Assembly (NCBI GenBank): GCA_045129695.1
Contig: JBGVJZ010000016.1
Location: 1 to 64,000 of the forward strand
Direction: 5' to 3'
Source of the DNA: Eshraghiella sp045129695
GTDB taxonomy: Bacteria > Bacillota > Clostridia > Lachnospirales > Lachnospiraceae
DNA: 64,000 nucleotides
The notes beneath the pieces are model-generated. The model did not search any database and was not told the origin of the DNA. It saw only the letters and a program-made list of their open reading frames with translations. Every line of letters starts with the position of its first letter. Within the stretch, counting starts at the first letter, position 1. The position numbers and the translations under genes are program-made. Positions 45,060-54,563 of the stretch are shown here, in pieces.

Positions 45060-46388
45060 ATGAGTACAATTTTAGATGTAGAGAATCTTGTCATTTCTTT
45101 CAGAACCAATAATGGCAAGCTTCAGGCTGTGCGTGATATATCCTTTTCCATGGAGAAAGGTGAGACTCTTGCAATCGTTGGGGAGTCCGGCTCAGGTAAA
45201 TCCGTAACAGCTAAAGCAATGCTCGGTATTCTTGCGCCTAACAGTATCGTTGAAGGCGGAAGAATTATGTATGATGACAAGGATCTTCTTAAAATTTCAG
45301 AAGAAGAATTTAATAAATTACGTGGTAATAAGATTACGATGATTTTTCAGGATCCGATGTCGAGTCTTGATCCGATTATGAAAATAGGTAAGCAGATGAC
45401 GGAGGCCACACTGCTTAATGCCACGACTAACCGTAAATATGCCCGTAAAGCTTTTAAATTAAAAATGAACAGAATTAAGAAGGCATGTAAGGAAGCAGGA
45501 CTTCTTACAGAAGAGTCTAAATTAATTTTGTCTGAATTTGAGTCATATCTGATCAATCAGAAAGGACAGGCAGATATGGATACACTTGCGGTAAAAATGT
45601 TTGCTGAGCTTTTTGACAAAGTTTATGGAGAGAAGGAAAATGTGGCTTCCTTTGTTCATTATATGAATGAACAGGTTGTGCTTATGAACAGATATGTAAC
45701 AAGGAAAGAGGCTTACGAACAGGCAATTAAAATTATGGAGGACGTTGGAATTAAGGAACCGGAGAAGCGTTTCAACCAGTATCCGTTTGAGTTTTCCGGT
45801 GGCATGAGACAGCGAATTGTAATTGCGATTGCTATCGCTGCAAATCCCGACATTCTTATATGTGATGAGCCGACTACCGCACTGGATGTTACTATTCAGG
45901 CTCAGATTCTTGAACTGATTCAGGAGCTTAAGACCAAAAGAAAATTAACAGTTATTTTCATCACGCATGATCTTGGCGTTGTTGCCAATGTGGCAGACAA
46001 AGTGGCCGTTATGTATGCCGGCAAGATTGTTGAGTATGGAACAGTTGATGATATTTTCTATGATCCAAAGCATCCATATACATGGGCGTTGCTATCTTCA
46101 ATGCCGGATTTGGATACCAAGGAGAAACTGTTATCAATTCCGGGTACCCCGCCAAATATGATTCATCCTCCAAAGGGTGATGCATTTGCTGCCAGAAATA
46201 AATATGCGATGGAAATTGATTTTGAAGAGCAGCCACCATTCTTTCAGGTGTCGGATACCCACAAGGCAGCTACATGGTTACTGCATCCTAATGCACCAAA
46301 GGTTAATCCACCTGAGATTGTTTTGGACAGAATAGAGCGCATGAAGAGATTAAATGAACAGCCGGAGGGAAAAAAGCATGGAAAATAA
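45060..46388 (+). CDS. oppD: Oligopeptide ABC transporter ATPase, OppD type
   Basis: 442 residues. Walker A GESGSGKS, Q-loop FQDPMSSLDP, signature SGGMRQR, Walker B LICDEPTTALD and ITHD are all intact. Two oddities: an extra helical stretch of about 90 residues between the Q-loop and the signature (about 130-225), and a C-terminal region that aligns with the OppD oligopeptide-transporter tail (IPGTPPNMIHPPKGDAF) but has no cysteine where OppD normally has four. AGGAGG nine bases before ATG. The gene overlaps oppF by 11 bp. Confidence 0.93.
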   Translation: MSTILDVENLVISFRTNNGKLQAVRDISFSMEKGETLAIVGESGSGKSVTAKAMLGILAPNSIVEGGRIMYDDKDLLKISEEEFNKLRGNKITMIFQDPMSSLDPIMKIGKQMTEATLLNATTNRKYARKAFKLKMNRIKKACKEAGLLTEESKLILSEFESYLINQKGQADMDTLAVKMFAELFDKVYGEKENVASFVHYMNEQVVLMNRYVTRKEAYEQAIKIMEDVGIKEPEKRFNQYPFEFSGGMRQRIVIAIAIAANPDILICDEPTTALDVTIQAQILELIQELKTKRKLTVIFITHDLGVVANVADKVAVMYAGKIVEYGTVDDIFYDPKHPYTWALLSSMPDLDTKEKLLSIPGTPPNMIHPPKGDAFAARNKYAMEIDFEEQPPFFQVSDTHKAATWLLHPNAPKVNPPEIVLDRIERMKRLNEQPEGKKHGK

Positions 46389-47430
46389 AGATGTTTTACT
46401 CAGGGTTGAGAATTTAAGACAATATTTTAAGACCGGCAAGAATGATTTTAAGGCGGTTGATGATATCAGCTTTGAGATTAAGAAAGGTGAGGTTTTCGGT
46501 CTGGTTGGTGAATCAGGCTGTGGAAAGACCACTACAGGTCGTTCAATCATTAAGCTTTATACTCCGACCGGAGGTAATGTGTATTATAATGGTGAACGGA
46601 TAAGCTCAGGACTCAGGGATTACAAGGAACGGATTGCTTCATACAGGCATGAGATGAAGAGCGCTGATGCTGCGGGCCGGGAGAAGCTTAAAAAGCTTAT
46701 TGATAAAGAGAAAAAGGCTTTAAACGAAGCAGTTTTAACTAACAAAAAACATAAAACCGTAACTGATATACAGATGATTTTTCAGGATCCTATTGCTTCA
46801 CTCAACCCAAGGATGACAGTCCGTGAGATTATTGCTGAGGGACTCATAATTCAGGGCGTTCGGGACAAGAAGCTTATTGATGAAAAGGTATATAGTATTC
46901 TTGAAACAGTAGGACTTGTCAGAGAACATGCAGGAAGATATCCTCACGAATTCTCAGGAGGACAGAGACAGCGTATCGGTATTGCCAGAGCCATTATTAT
47001 GAATCCGGGATTAATAATTGCTGACGAGCCAATCAGTGCATTGGATGTGTCAATTCAGGCACAGGTTATTAATCTGCTCAATGATTTACGGGAGAAAATG
47101 GACTTAACAATACTTTTTATTGCACATGATTTATCAGTTGTAAAATATTTTTCCGACAGAATTGCAGTTATGTATTTTGGCAAGATTGTTGAGTTAGCTG
47201 ATTCCGAGGAGCTCTTTGGGCATCCGCTTCATCCATATACCAAATCTCTTCTGTCGGCTATTCCATACCCTGATCCTCATTATGAGAAGAAGAGAAAACG
47301 TAAGGTTTATAATCCGGAAGAGGAACATGATTATTCGGAGGAAGGACCGAAGCTTCGTGAAATTGCTCCGGGTCATTTTGTAAGTTGTAACTCTGTGGAA
47401 TTCAAGAGATACAAGAAAGAGATTCATTAA
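46378..47430 (+). CDS. oppF: Oligopeptide ABC transporter ATPase, OppF type
   Basis: 350 residues. Walker A GESGCGKTT, Q-loop FQDPIASLNPRMTV, signature FSGGQRQRI, Walker B LIIADEPISALD and IAHD intact. A charged helical insertion (about 80-130) precedes the Q-loop. The C-terminal tail keeps a single cysteine (HFVSCNSVEF) instead of the usual CP..RCP..C cluster. GGAGGG upstream of ATG 46378. Last gene of the opp set; the next gene overlaps its stop by one base (TAATG). Confidence 0.93.
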   Translation: MENKDVLLRVENLRQYFKTGKNDFKAVDDISFEIKKGEVFGLVGESGCGKTTTGRSIIKLYTPTGGNVYYNGERISSGLRDYKERIASYRHEMKSADAAGREKLKKLIDKEKKALNEAVLTNKKHKTVTDIQMIFQDPIASLNPRMTVREIIAEGLIIQGVRDKKLIDEKVYSILETVGLVREHAGRYPHEFSGGQRQRIGIARAIIMNPGLIIADEPISALDVSIQAQVINLLNDLREKMDLTILFIAHDLSVVKYFSDRIAVMYFGKIVELADSEELFGHPLHPYTKSLLSAIPYPDPHYEKKRKRKVYNPEEEHDYSEEGPKLREIAPGHFVSCNSVEFKRYKKEIH

Positions 47431-47810
47431 TGAATAAGACAGTTAAAAGATATTTAATAACAGCTTTGGTGGGCCTGGTGTTTACCGGGGCTGTTTTGAT
47501 TTTGCAAATACAATATTATGATATTAAAAAGGACATACTTAAAATAATAAGCAATGCGGCATTTGTAAGCGGCGCATTTATGCTGCTTGCAGGACTTTTG
47601 TGTTTTGTGTCCAATGGCGGCGGCTTTGATGCATTTGCATATCTTGGCTATCGCATAAAAAAACAGTTTAAGAAAAAGAAAAACGGACCTGACGGATATT
47701 TTGAATTTGTAACAGAACGTCAGGAGAGAGAGAAAATCCCTCTTGGAAATCTATTCCTTGTGGGAGTAATACTTGTAGCTGTTTCATTTGTAACTGCAAT
47801 TGTATATTGA
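47430..47810 (+). CDS. DUF3899-like membrane protein
   Basis: 126 residues with three hydrophobic spans (about 9-27, 37-60, 104-125) and a basic cytoplasmic loop RIKKQFKKKKN. The pattern 'ISNAAFVSGAFMLLAGLLCFVSNGGGFDAFAYLGYRIKK' matches the DUF3899 family, of unknown function. It overlaps the oppF stop and precedes copA by 14 bp, so it may be part of the same transcript; a link to peptide uptake or copper is not shown. Confidence 0.7.
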   Translation: MNKTVKRYLITALVGLVFTGAVLILQIQYYDIKKDILKIISNAAFVSGAFMLLAGLLCFVSNGGGFDAFAYLGYRIKKQFKKKKNGPDGYFEFVTERQEREKIPLGNLFLVGVILVAVSFVTAIVY

Positions 47811-47824
47811 CGGAGGTACTAATA

Positions 47825-50332
47825 ATGGAACGATATTCTGTAACCGGAATGAGTTGTGCAGCCTGTAGTGCCAGAGTAGAGAAGGCAGTGTCTAAGGTTG
47901 ATGGTGTGACGGCATGTTCAGTTAACCTTCTTACAAATTCAATGAATGTAGAGGGAAGTGCAGAACATTCTGCAATAATTCAGGCGGTTATCGATGCCGG
48001 ATATGGTGCGACACTGCAAAATTCCTCAGAAGATAAGGGAAAACGACAACAGGAAATCAGTGACAGGGAGACCCAGGTAATTGTAAAAAGGCTTGTGGCT
48101 TCCGTTGTTCTGCTTATAATACTGATGTATTTTTCAATGGGAGCAATGATGTTTAAATGGCCGCTTCCAAAGGCGCTGGAACATAATCATATTGCAATGG
48201 GATTAATACAGCTATTACTTTCAGGAATTATAATGGTCATTAACCAGAAATTTTTCATAAATGGTTTTAAAGGGCTGATTAACCGTTCTCCAAATATGGA
48301 TACACTTGTAGCACTGGGAGCCGGAGCATCCTTTGTATACAGTACGTATGCACTTTTTGCCATGACAGATGCCGGAGTTCACGGAAATGCAGAGATGATG
48401 ATGGAATATATGGATGAATTCTATTTTGAATCTGCAGCTATGATTCTCACATTGATTACTGTTGGCAAGATGCTTGAGTCACATTCGAAGGGAAAAACAA
48501 CCAATGCCATCAAGTCACTTATGGAACTGGCACCAAAGACGGCAACAATTCTTGTGGATGGAATTGAAACGGAGGTTCCAATTGAACAGGTGAAGCAGGG
48601 GGATATTTTTGTGGTTCGTGCAGGAGAGAATATTCCTGCCGATGGCGTTATTATTGAAGGAAATGCTGCTGTTGACGAATCAGCTCTTACCGGTGAAAGT
48701 ATTCCCGTAGATAAAACCATCGGAGATTCAGTATCGGCTGCAACAATTAATCAGTCCGGATTTGTCCGCTGTGAAGCAACACGTGTTGGGGAGAATACAA
48801 CACTTTCACAGATAATTCAGATGGTTAATGATGCCTCTGCATCAAAGGCACCTATAGCCAAGATTGCGGATAAGGTTTCGGGGATTTTTGTTCCTGTGGT
48901 TATTATTATTGCGGTTGTTACGATTGCAGTATGGATGCTTGCGGGACAGAGCTTTGGATGGGCTCTGGGTCGTGGGATTTCCGTTCTGGTAATCAGCTGT
49001 CCGTGTGCTCTTGGTCTTGCAACGCCTGTTGCAATCATGGTTGGTAATGGTGTAAGTGCAAGAAAGGGAATTCTGTTCAAAACAGCCGAGGCGATTGAGA
49101 ATGCAGGACGAATACAGATAGTTGCTCTGGATAAAACAGGAACAATCACTAAGGGAGAGCCGGAGGTTACGGACATATTTACTTTTGGAAGAACCACCGA
49201 ACAGGAACTTATTACTTATGCATATGCCTTGGAGAGCAAAAGTGAACATCCTCTGGCGGGTGCAATTGTAAAAAAAGCAGTTGAGGATAATTGCGAACTA
49301 TATGAGGTGTCTGATTATGCTACACTTCCGGGTAACGGTTTAACAGGAAGGATAAATAACAGCTTTGTATATGCAGGTAATTTTAATTTCGTGCTGGAGT
49401 ATAGTCACAAATCTGAGGAAATAACTGAAATTTATAACAGAATAGCTTCGGAGGGCAAGACTCCTGTTCTTGTAGGCAGAGATAATAATCTGCTTGGAAT
49501 AATTGCGGTTGCTGACGTTATCAAGGATGATAGTGTCCGGGCCATTGCCGCTCTTCGTAAAATGGGAATTCATACAGTAATGCTTACCGGAGATAATGAG
49601 CGTACTGCACAGGCGATTGCAAAGGTTACCGGAGTTGACGAGGTTGTTGCCGGGGTTCTGCCAAAGGGCAAGGAGGAGGTTGTACAAAAGCTTCGTAAAC
49701 AGGGAAGAGTTGCAATGGTTGGTGATGGTATTAACGATGCACCTGCACTTACGGCGGCAGATACGGGAATTGCAATCGGAAATGGTACGGATATTGCCAT
49801 TGATGCGGCAGATGTCGTGCTTATGAAGAACTCATTAATGGATGTTGTTGCTGCGATTAATATTAGTCGTAAGACTTTACGGAATATTAAGCAGAATCTT
49901 TTCTGGGCGTTTATATATAATATTGTGGGAATTCCTCTGGCAGCCGGAGTATGGTATCCGCTGTTTGGCTGGGAATTGAATCCGATGTTTGGAGCAGCGG
50001 CAATGAGTCTGTCAAGCTTCAGCGTAGTTTCCAATGCATTACGATTGAATTTTATAAAACCATATCCTAAGGCTTTGGACGTAAATACAGATGAATCTCA
50101 AATAAGAAAGGAAGATAAAGCTATGACAAAGACAATGAAAATCGAAGGAATGATGTGTGGACATTGTGAGGCAAGAGTTAAGAAATGCCTCGAGGGAATT
50201 GAGGGAGTTGCAGAGGCTGTAGTCGACCACAAGGCTGGGACTGCTGTGGTTACGCTTTCAAATAATGTAACAGATGAGGTGCTTATCAAAGCTGTGGAAG
50301 AGCAGGATTATAAAGTTATATCAGTGGAATAG
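47825..50332 (+). CDS. copA: Copper-exporting P1B-type ATPase with C-terminal CopZ-like domain
   Basis: 835 residues. N-terminal heavy-metal-associated domain with GMSCAAC (C11, C14), membrane helices, the metal channel motif C392-P-C394, phosphorylation site D436-K-T-G-T, the HP motif SEHPLA, and GDGINDAPAL. The CPC and flanking sequence indicate Cu(I) export from the cytoplasm. A second HMA domain (GMMCGHC, C778 and C781) forms the last 69 residues after a charged linker, an uncommon place; this part has its own ribosome binding site. ATG 47825 follows CGGAGGT. Confidence 0.94.
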   Translation: MERYSVTGMSCAACSARVEKAVSKVDGVTACSVNLLTNSMNVEGSAEHSAIIQAVIDAGYGATLQNSSEDKGKRQQEISDRETQVIVKRLVASVVLLIILMYFSMGAMMFKWPLPKALEHNHIAMGLIQLLLSGIIMVINQKFFINGFKGLINRSPNMDTLVALGAGASFVYSTYALFAMTDAGVHGNAEMMMEYMDEFYFESAAMILTLITVGKMLESHSKGKTTNAIKSLMELAPKTATILVDGIETEVPIEQVKQGDIFVVRAGENIPADGVIIEGNAAVDESALTGESIPVDKTIGDSVSAATINQSGFVRCEATRVGENTTLSQIIQMVNDASASKAPIAKIADKVSGIFVPVVIIIAVVTIAVWMLAGQSFGWALGRGISVLVISCPCALGLATPVAIMVGNGVSARKGILFKTAEAIENAGRIQIVALDKTGTITKGEPEVTDIFTFGRTTEQELITYAYALESKSEHPLAGAIVKKAVEDNCELYEVSDYATLPGNGLTGRINNSFVYAGNFNFVLEYSHKSEEITEIYNRIASEGKTPVLVGRDNNLLGIIAVADVIKDDSVRAIAALRKMGIHTVMLTGDNERTAQAIAKVTGVDEVVAGVLPKGKEEVVQKLRKQGRVAMVGDGINDAPALTAADTGIAIGNGTDIAIDAADVVLMKNSLMDVVAAINISRKTLRNIKQNLFWAFIYNIVGIPLAAGVWYPLFGWELNPMFGAAAMSLSSFSVVSNALRLNFIKPYPKALDVNTDESQIRKEDKAMTKTMKIEGMMCGHCEARVKKCLEGIEGVAEAVVDHKAGTAVVTLSNNVTDEVLIKAVEEQDYKVISVE
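50107..50332 (+). promoter_or_regulatory. copZ: Internal ribosome binding site and start for a CopZ-like product inside copA
   Basis: AAAGGA (50107-50112) lies 10 bases before ATG 50123, in frame with copA. Translation from there would give a 69-residue copper chaperone with GMMCGHC, the size and motif of free CopZ. Could reflect an ancestral copA-copZ pair fused by loss of the copA stop. Confidence 0.45.
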
Positions 50333-50343
50333 GATACGGCAAA

Positions 50344-51114
50344 ATGACTACATTAGAGGAATATTATAACAAATTTAATGAAGAGAAACGTCTTCTTCGC
50401 CGTCATGGACAGGTAGAGTTCATAACTTCAATGAAATATATTCACAAGTATCTTGAGGGAAAAAAGGATGCTAAGATTCTGGATGTAGGCGCAGGAACCG
50501 GAAGATATTCTGTTGCACTTGCAGAAGAGGGATATGATGTAACAGCAGTAGAGCTTGTCAAGCATAATCTCGGAATTCTTAAGTCTAAGGGAAGCAATGT
50601 TAAGGCATTTCAGGGAAATGCAATGAACCTTAAAAGGTTTGGGGATAACACTTTTGACATGACGCTGGTCTTTGGTCCGATGTATCACCTTCTTACCTTT
50701 GAGGACAGACTGAAAGCACTTAATGAAGCGAAGAGAGTAACGAAATCAGATGGTGTTATACTCGTTGCATATTGTATGAATGAATATGGCGTTATTTGTT
50801 ATGGGTTCAAGGAAAATCATGCATTGGAATGTGTACAGGACGGCAGACTTAATGAAGAGTTTCATTGCGTGCCGCAGGGAGATGATTTGTACCAGTATGT
50901 GAGACTTGAGGATATGGACAGGCTTAATGAAGCAGCAGGGCTTGTAAGAGTTCAGGTGATTTCAGCGGACGGACCAACGGAGTACATGCGTCCGGTGATT
51001 AATGCAATGGATGAGGAGACATTTAATTTATTCGTGGAATATCATCTGTCAACCTGTGAACGTCAGGAACTTGTGGGAGCGGGAGCGCATACGGTTGATA
51101 TTCTTAAGAAATAA
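50344..51114 (+). CDS. Class I SAM-dependent methyltransferase
   Basis: 256 residues. SAM-binding motif I is ILDVGAGTGRYS (45-56), followed by an acidic VTAVELVK that ends strand 2, and motif IV-like MTLVFGPMYHLLTFED. The fold is Methyltransf_11/25-like. The C-terminal region around residues 150-250 is family-variable and gives no substrate. It follows copA by 11 bp with a weak ribosome binding site. Methyl acceptor unknown. Confidence 0.82.
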   Translation: MTTLEEYYNKFNEEKRLLRRHGQVEFITSMKYIHKYLEGKKDAKILDVGAGTGRYSVALAEEGYDVTAVELVKHNLGILKSKGSNVKAFQGNAMNLKRFGDNTFDMTLVFGPMYHLLTFEDRLKALNEAKRVTKSDGVILVAYCMNEYGVICYGFKENHALECVQDGRLNEEFHCVPQGDDLYQYVRLEDMDRLNEAAGLVRVQVISADGPTEYMRPVINAMDEETFNLFVEYHLSTCERQELVGAGAHTVDILKK

Positions 51115-51118
51115 ATAT

Positions 51119-51155
51119 AAACAGGGCATATCCGTAAGTGATATGCCCTGTTTAA
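51119..51155. terminator. Bidirectional terminator between the methyltransferase and chemotaxis genes
   Basis: AAACAGGGCATATC (51119-51132) and GATATGCCCTGTTT (51140-51153) form a perfect 14-bp stem; A-rich and T-rich ends let it work in both directions for these convergent genes. Confidence 0.93.
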
Positions 51156-51164
51156 GTTCAAATA

Positions 51165-52889
51165 TTAATTTAACTTAAATTTTCCTACTTCTCCGTCCAG
51201 CAAATCAGAAATCTCTTTGTTCTGTTCTGCAGTTTCAGAAATGTTATTGACAGCCTCTGTAAGACTGGTAGAGGTTTCGGCGACGGTAACGATACCTTTG
51301 GTATTCTCCTCTATGGCAATATCTACAGCGGCAATTGATTCATGAATCACATCAATTGCTTCATTGACTTCTTTGGAAATCTCAGCAAAATCCTTCATCA
51401 TTTTATTGATGTTATCTGCATCCTGCTGGTACTTGTTGGTAGTATCAAGTAATCGGTTGTAACCGGTCAAAGTAACATCATTCAGGAATTGGAGCATTTT
51501 CTCGGATTCCTCAGCTAAGCCCTTCACTGCTTCAATAACCATCAGACTCACAGCCTGAATCTTGGTAGCGGCTTCAGCTGAATTGGTAGCGAGAGTGCCA
51601 ATCTCTGTTGCTACAACAGCAAAACCTCGTCCGGACTCACCGGCTCTTGCGGCTTCGATACTTGCGTTAAGTGCAAGCAGATTGGTCTGATTGGTAATAT
51701 CAAGAATGTTCTGCGTGAGCAGGTTAATCTCCTCAACAGCTTTGGACTGTTGGATTTTCTCATTAACAATTGCAGACATCTCTTCAACAGCGGTAATGGT
51801 TTCTTTCTGCTCTTTGTCCGCCTGAATGTTAAGATTCCGGGCATAGGTGGCTATATCATGAGTAGAAGAGTTTCCGGAGCTCGCCTGTTTTTCAATATTA
51901 TTAATTCGTTCATTAATGCCGGTAACGGAATCATTAATCTGGCTTAAAGTAGACGAAGTCTCCTCCATTGATGCACTCATCTCTTCCATCGTAGCAGATA
52001 AATCCACTATTCCTTCACTTGCTACGGAAAGTTCATTGACAACATCAAGTGAGGAACGGTTGAGGTCAGATGCATTTTCGGAAATCCGGAGCATAATTTC
52101 ACGCATGTATGCTAAAAGCTCATTAACATTATTCGCCATAAGTTCTGTTTCATCACCTGTGTGAACGTCGATAGTCTGTGTTAAATCGCCTTCACTATGT
52201 ACAAGATCAAAAAGCTTGTTATTGACAATGCTTAATTTCCTGGTAATGGAAGAAATTAAAGCAGCCATAATTATAAGGCCCAGAACAAGGCAGATGGCAC
52301 CAAGTATAATTACTTCCATAATTATACGTTCAACTTTATTTTGAACATTAGTTGCGTCAAAATCACTTGCTAAAATACCAACAACCTTTCCGTTATTGTC
52401 AGTAATTGGAATAAATACAGAAATTAAGTCTCCAAAATCAGTATGGTCAATATAATCCTGAATGTAGGTTTCTCCTTCAAAGACATCTGCAAGTTCATCG
52501 TATGTCTTTTCATACTCATCGCCAATTGATGCTTTTCCGGAGGATTGATCTGTGTCCAGTACATAATTAACGGTAGTACCATCAGTGGTCAGAGTGAAAA
52601 TATATTTCACACCACATGCCTTCTGAATTTCGATTAATTCATCACACATATTGTTATATGCTTCTGAGGATTCATCACCGACTTTAAGTGCTGAGTGGGC
52701 ATCCGCATCAATGGCCTCTAAAGCCATGGCTGCTGACGAGTGAGCCTGTTGTCCCGCCAAGTCAATCAAATGGGCTTTGGTAGTTTTGGAAATGGTAAAT
52801 CCCAGTAATACTACCACAGCAATCATTATTAACCCCATAATAATCAGTAACTTGGTTCGAATACTAAGTTTTCGAGTTTTCTGCTTCAT
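51165..52889 (-). CDS. Methyl-accepting chemotaxis protein
   Basis: 574-residue receptor. TM1 (about 12-33), an extracellular Cache-like sensor (about 34-190, with TLTTDGTTVNYVLDTDQ and VFIPITDNNGKVVGILASD), TM2 (about 191-213), HAMP, and a signalling domain with the hairpin tip NQTNLLALNASIEAARAGESGRGFAVVA. The EIGTLATNSAEAA that follows differs from the usual EIRKLAE. Ligand unknown. ATG 52889 has GGAGG nine bases upstream; an earlier in-frame start lacks one. Implies motility or another CheA-linked pathway. Confidence 0.92.
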   Translation of the reverse strand: MKQKTRKLSIRTKLLIIMGLIMIAVVVLLGFTISKTTKAHLIDLAGQQAHSSAAMALEAIDADAHSALKVGDESSEAYNNMCDELIEIQKACGVKYIFTLTTDGTTVNYVLDTDQSSGKASIGDEYEKTYDELADVFEGETYIQDYIDHTDFGDLISVFIPITDNNGKVVGILASDFDATNVQNKVERIIMEVIILGAICLVLGLIIMAALISSITRKLSIVNNKLFDLVHSEGDLTQTIDVHTGDETELMANNVNELLAYMREIMLRISENASDLNRSSLDVVNELSVASEGIVDLSATMEEMSASMEETSSTLSQINDSVTGINERINNIEKQASSGNSSTHDIATYARNLNIQADKEQKETITAVEEMSAIVNEKIQQSKAVEEINLLTQNILDITNQTNLLALNASIEAARAGESGRGFAVVATEIGTLATNSAEAATKIQAVSLMVIEAVKGLAEESEKMLQFLNDVTLTGYNRLLDTTNKYQQDADNINKMMKDFAEISKEVNEAIDVIHESIAAVDIAIEENTKGIVTVAETSTSLTEAVNNISETAEQNKEISDLLDGEVGKFKLN

Positions 52890-52920
52890 ATAAAAGTACC
52901 TCCATAAAAAAACTAATACC

Positions 52921-52929
52921 ATTATACCA
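52921..52929 (-). promoter_or_regulatory. Extended -10 promoter of the chemotaxis gene
   Basis: Minus-strand TGGTATAAT, 31 bp before the ATG, the same nine bases as at the left edge of the window. No strong -35; the adjoining sequence is AT-rich. Confidence 0.5.
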
Positions 52930-53014
52930 CTGTTTTATATAAATTGCACATAAAACCAAACAAGAACAAATTAATTTTTTGAAAAGTTGTTAAAATAAGG
53001 ATACTCTGTTTTCG

Positions 53015-53043
53015 TAGACACTGTAAAAAAAATGTGATATAAT
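53015..53043 (+). promoter_or_regulatory. Promoter of the exopolysaccharide locus (P1)
   Basis: TAGACA (53015-53020), 17-bp spacer, TATAAT (53038-53043) preceded by TGTGA, giving an extended -10. Just downstream is CAACCAAAATGTAAA. The same arrangement occurs at 59672-59700. Confidence 0.78.
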
Positions 53044-53100
53044 CAACCAAAATGTAAATTTTTCAGCGGTAATTTTATGTAAAAAGAGGATAAAATATAA

Positions 53101-54522
53101 ATGTATCAGAACAGAGAGAACATTAAGAACATTCTTTTGTATTTTACAGATATAATGATGGTGTTTATAAGCTATGTTTTTGCCAATCTTATATGGCTGG
53201 GTGTGATTAAGAAGCTTGCTATTGCCACCAGAGCAGATCTATTTGAAAACCTTGGCATCATGCTGTTTTCATTTATATTTGTGCTCTTTATTTTTAATGT
53301 AAACAGAGATTATTTTAAACGAGGTAATTTTGAGGAGCTGCTATACTGCTTCAAGATTAATCTTATATTTGCCTCTGTTTATGCGATAGTACTCTTTGTA
53401 AAGGGTGACATGGAAACACCTTCCAGAGGCGTGTACGTATTTACTGTGGCTTTTAACATTATTCTCATGTACGTAAGTCATCTTATAATTAAATACTACC
53501 TTAAGAGAATTTACCGTAATAAGAAGAAAAATACCCAGATGTATGTCATTACCACCAAGGCAAGAGCTGAGATGGCAATTCGTCAGCTTCAGGAGGATGG
53601 AACATGGCTTAAGCGTCTGTTTGGACTTGCTATAATTGATGAGGATATGGTGGGGGAAAGTATTCTTGATATACCTGTTACGTCTAACTTCCATACAATG
53701 GTTAAGTACGTTAAGGATGAAGCCATTGATGAAGTATATATCGACGTTCCTTATGATACAGGAAATTCGCTCAGGGATTTAATAATGGAATTTGAGAACA
53801 TGGGTGTGGTTGTGCACCTTGACATAGAGATTGTTGAGAAGTTAGAAGGCTTTAATAAGTCCTTCTCAATGCTGGGCAATATTCCGGTAATTACCTTTGC
53901 CAACAACTATTATGATGCCAATAAGATGATGATTAAGAGAATTATTGATATTGTAGGTTCTCTTGTCGGAATTATTATTACACTTATAGTTACGGTTTTT
54001 TTGGCACCGGTTCTTCTTATTGAATCACCGGGACCCCTTATCTTCAGGCAGAAGAGAGTAGGAAGAAACGGAAGATATTTCTATATCTATAAGTTTCGCT
54101 CTATGTACCGTGATGCTGAGGAACGCAAGAAAGCTCTTATGGAACGGAATGAGATGAAGGGTCTTATGTTTAAGATGACAGATGATCCAAGAATTACCAA
54201 AGTTGGTAAATTCATTCGTAAGACAAGTATTGATGAGCTTCCGCAGTTTTTTAATGTGTTCTTAGGCGATATGAGTCTTGTAGGAACAAGACCGCCTACT
54301 GTAGATGAGTTCAAGCAGTATGAGAGTTATCATAAGAGACGTCTCAGCATGAAACCGGGAATCACAGGAATGTGGCAGGTTAGCGGAAGAAGCGATATTG
54401 AAGACTTCGAAGAGGTTGTAAAACTTGATTTACAGTATATTGATAACTGGAGTATTGGGTTAGATATTAAAATACTATTTAAGACCATCGGCGCGGTGTT
54501 TAAGCGTGGCGGTGCGAGATAA
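53101..54522 (+). CDS. Polyprenyl-phosphate glycosyl-1-phosphate transferase (WbaP/CpsE type)
   Basis: 473-residue priming enzyme that puts the first sugar phosphate on undecaprenyl phosphate for exopolysaccharide. N-terminal four-helix membrane part (to about 135), a nucleotide-binding-like middle domain, one further membrane helix (about 280-305) and the conserved Bac_transf domain: FRQKRVGRNGRYFYIYKFRSM, DPRITKVGKFIRKTSIDELPQ, GDMSLVGTRPPTV and MKPGITGMWQVSGRS. Which sugar (glucose or galactose) is not clear. Its transcript ends at the hairpin just after the stop, apart from the wzz-rhamnose genes 5 kb away. Confidence 0.93.
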   Translation: MYQNRENIKNILLYFTDIMMVFISYVFANLIWLGVIKKLAIATRADLFENLGIMLFSFIFVLFIFNVNRDYFKRGNFEELLYCFKINLIFASVYAIVLFVKGDMETPSRGVYVFTVAFNIILMYVSHLIIKYYLKRIYRNKKKNTQMYVITTKARAEMAIRQLQEDGTWLKRLFGLAIIDEDMVGESILDIPVTSNFHTMVKYVKDEAIDEVYIDVPYDTGNSLRDLIMEFENMGVVVHLDIEIVEKLEGFNKSFSMLGNIPVITFANNYYDANKMMIKRIIDIVGSLVGIIITLIVTVFLAPVLLIESPGPLIFRQKRVGRNGRYFYIYKFRSMYRDAEERKKALMERNEMKGLMFKMTDDPRITKVGKFIRKTSIDELPQFFNVFLGDMSLVGTRPPTVDEFKQYESYHKRRLSMKPGITGMWQVSGRSDIEDFEEVVKLDLQYIDNWSIGLDIKILFKTIGAVFKRGGAR

Positions 54523-54527
54523 ATGAG

Positions 54528-54552
54528 ACGGCGAGCGAAAGCTCGCCGTTTT
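54528..54552 (+). terminator. Terminator after the priming glycosyltransferase, copy 1
   Basis: ACGGCGAGC-GAAA-GCTCGCCGT, a 9-bp stem with a GAAA tetraloop, then TTT. The core is repeated base for base at 56040-56063. Confidence 0.93.
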
Positions 54553-54563
54553 GCGGCATTTAC

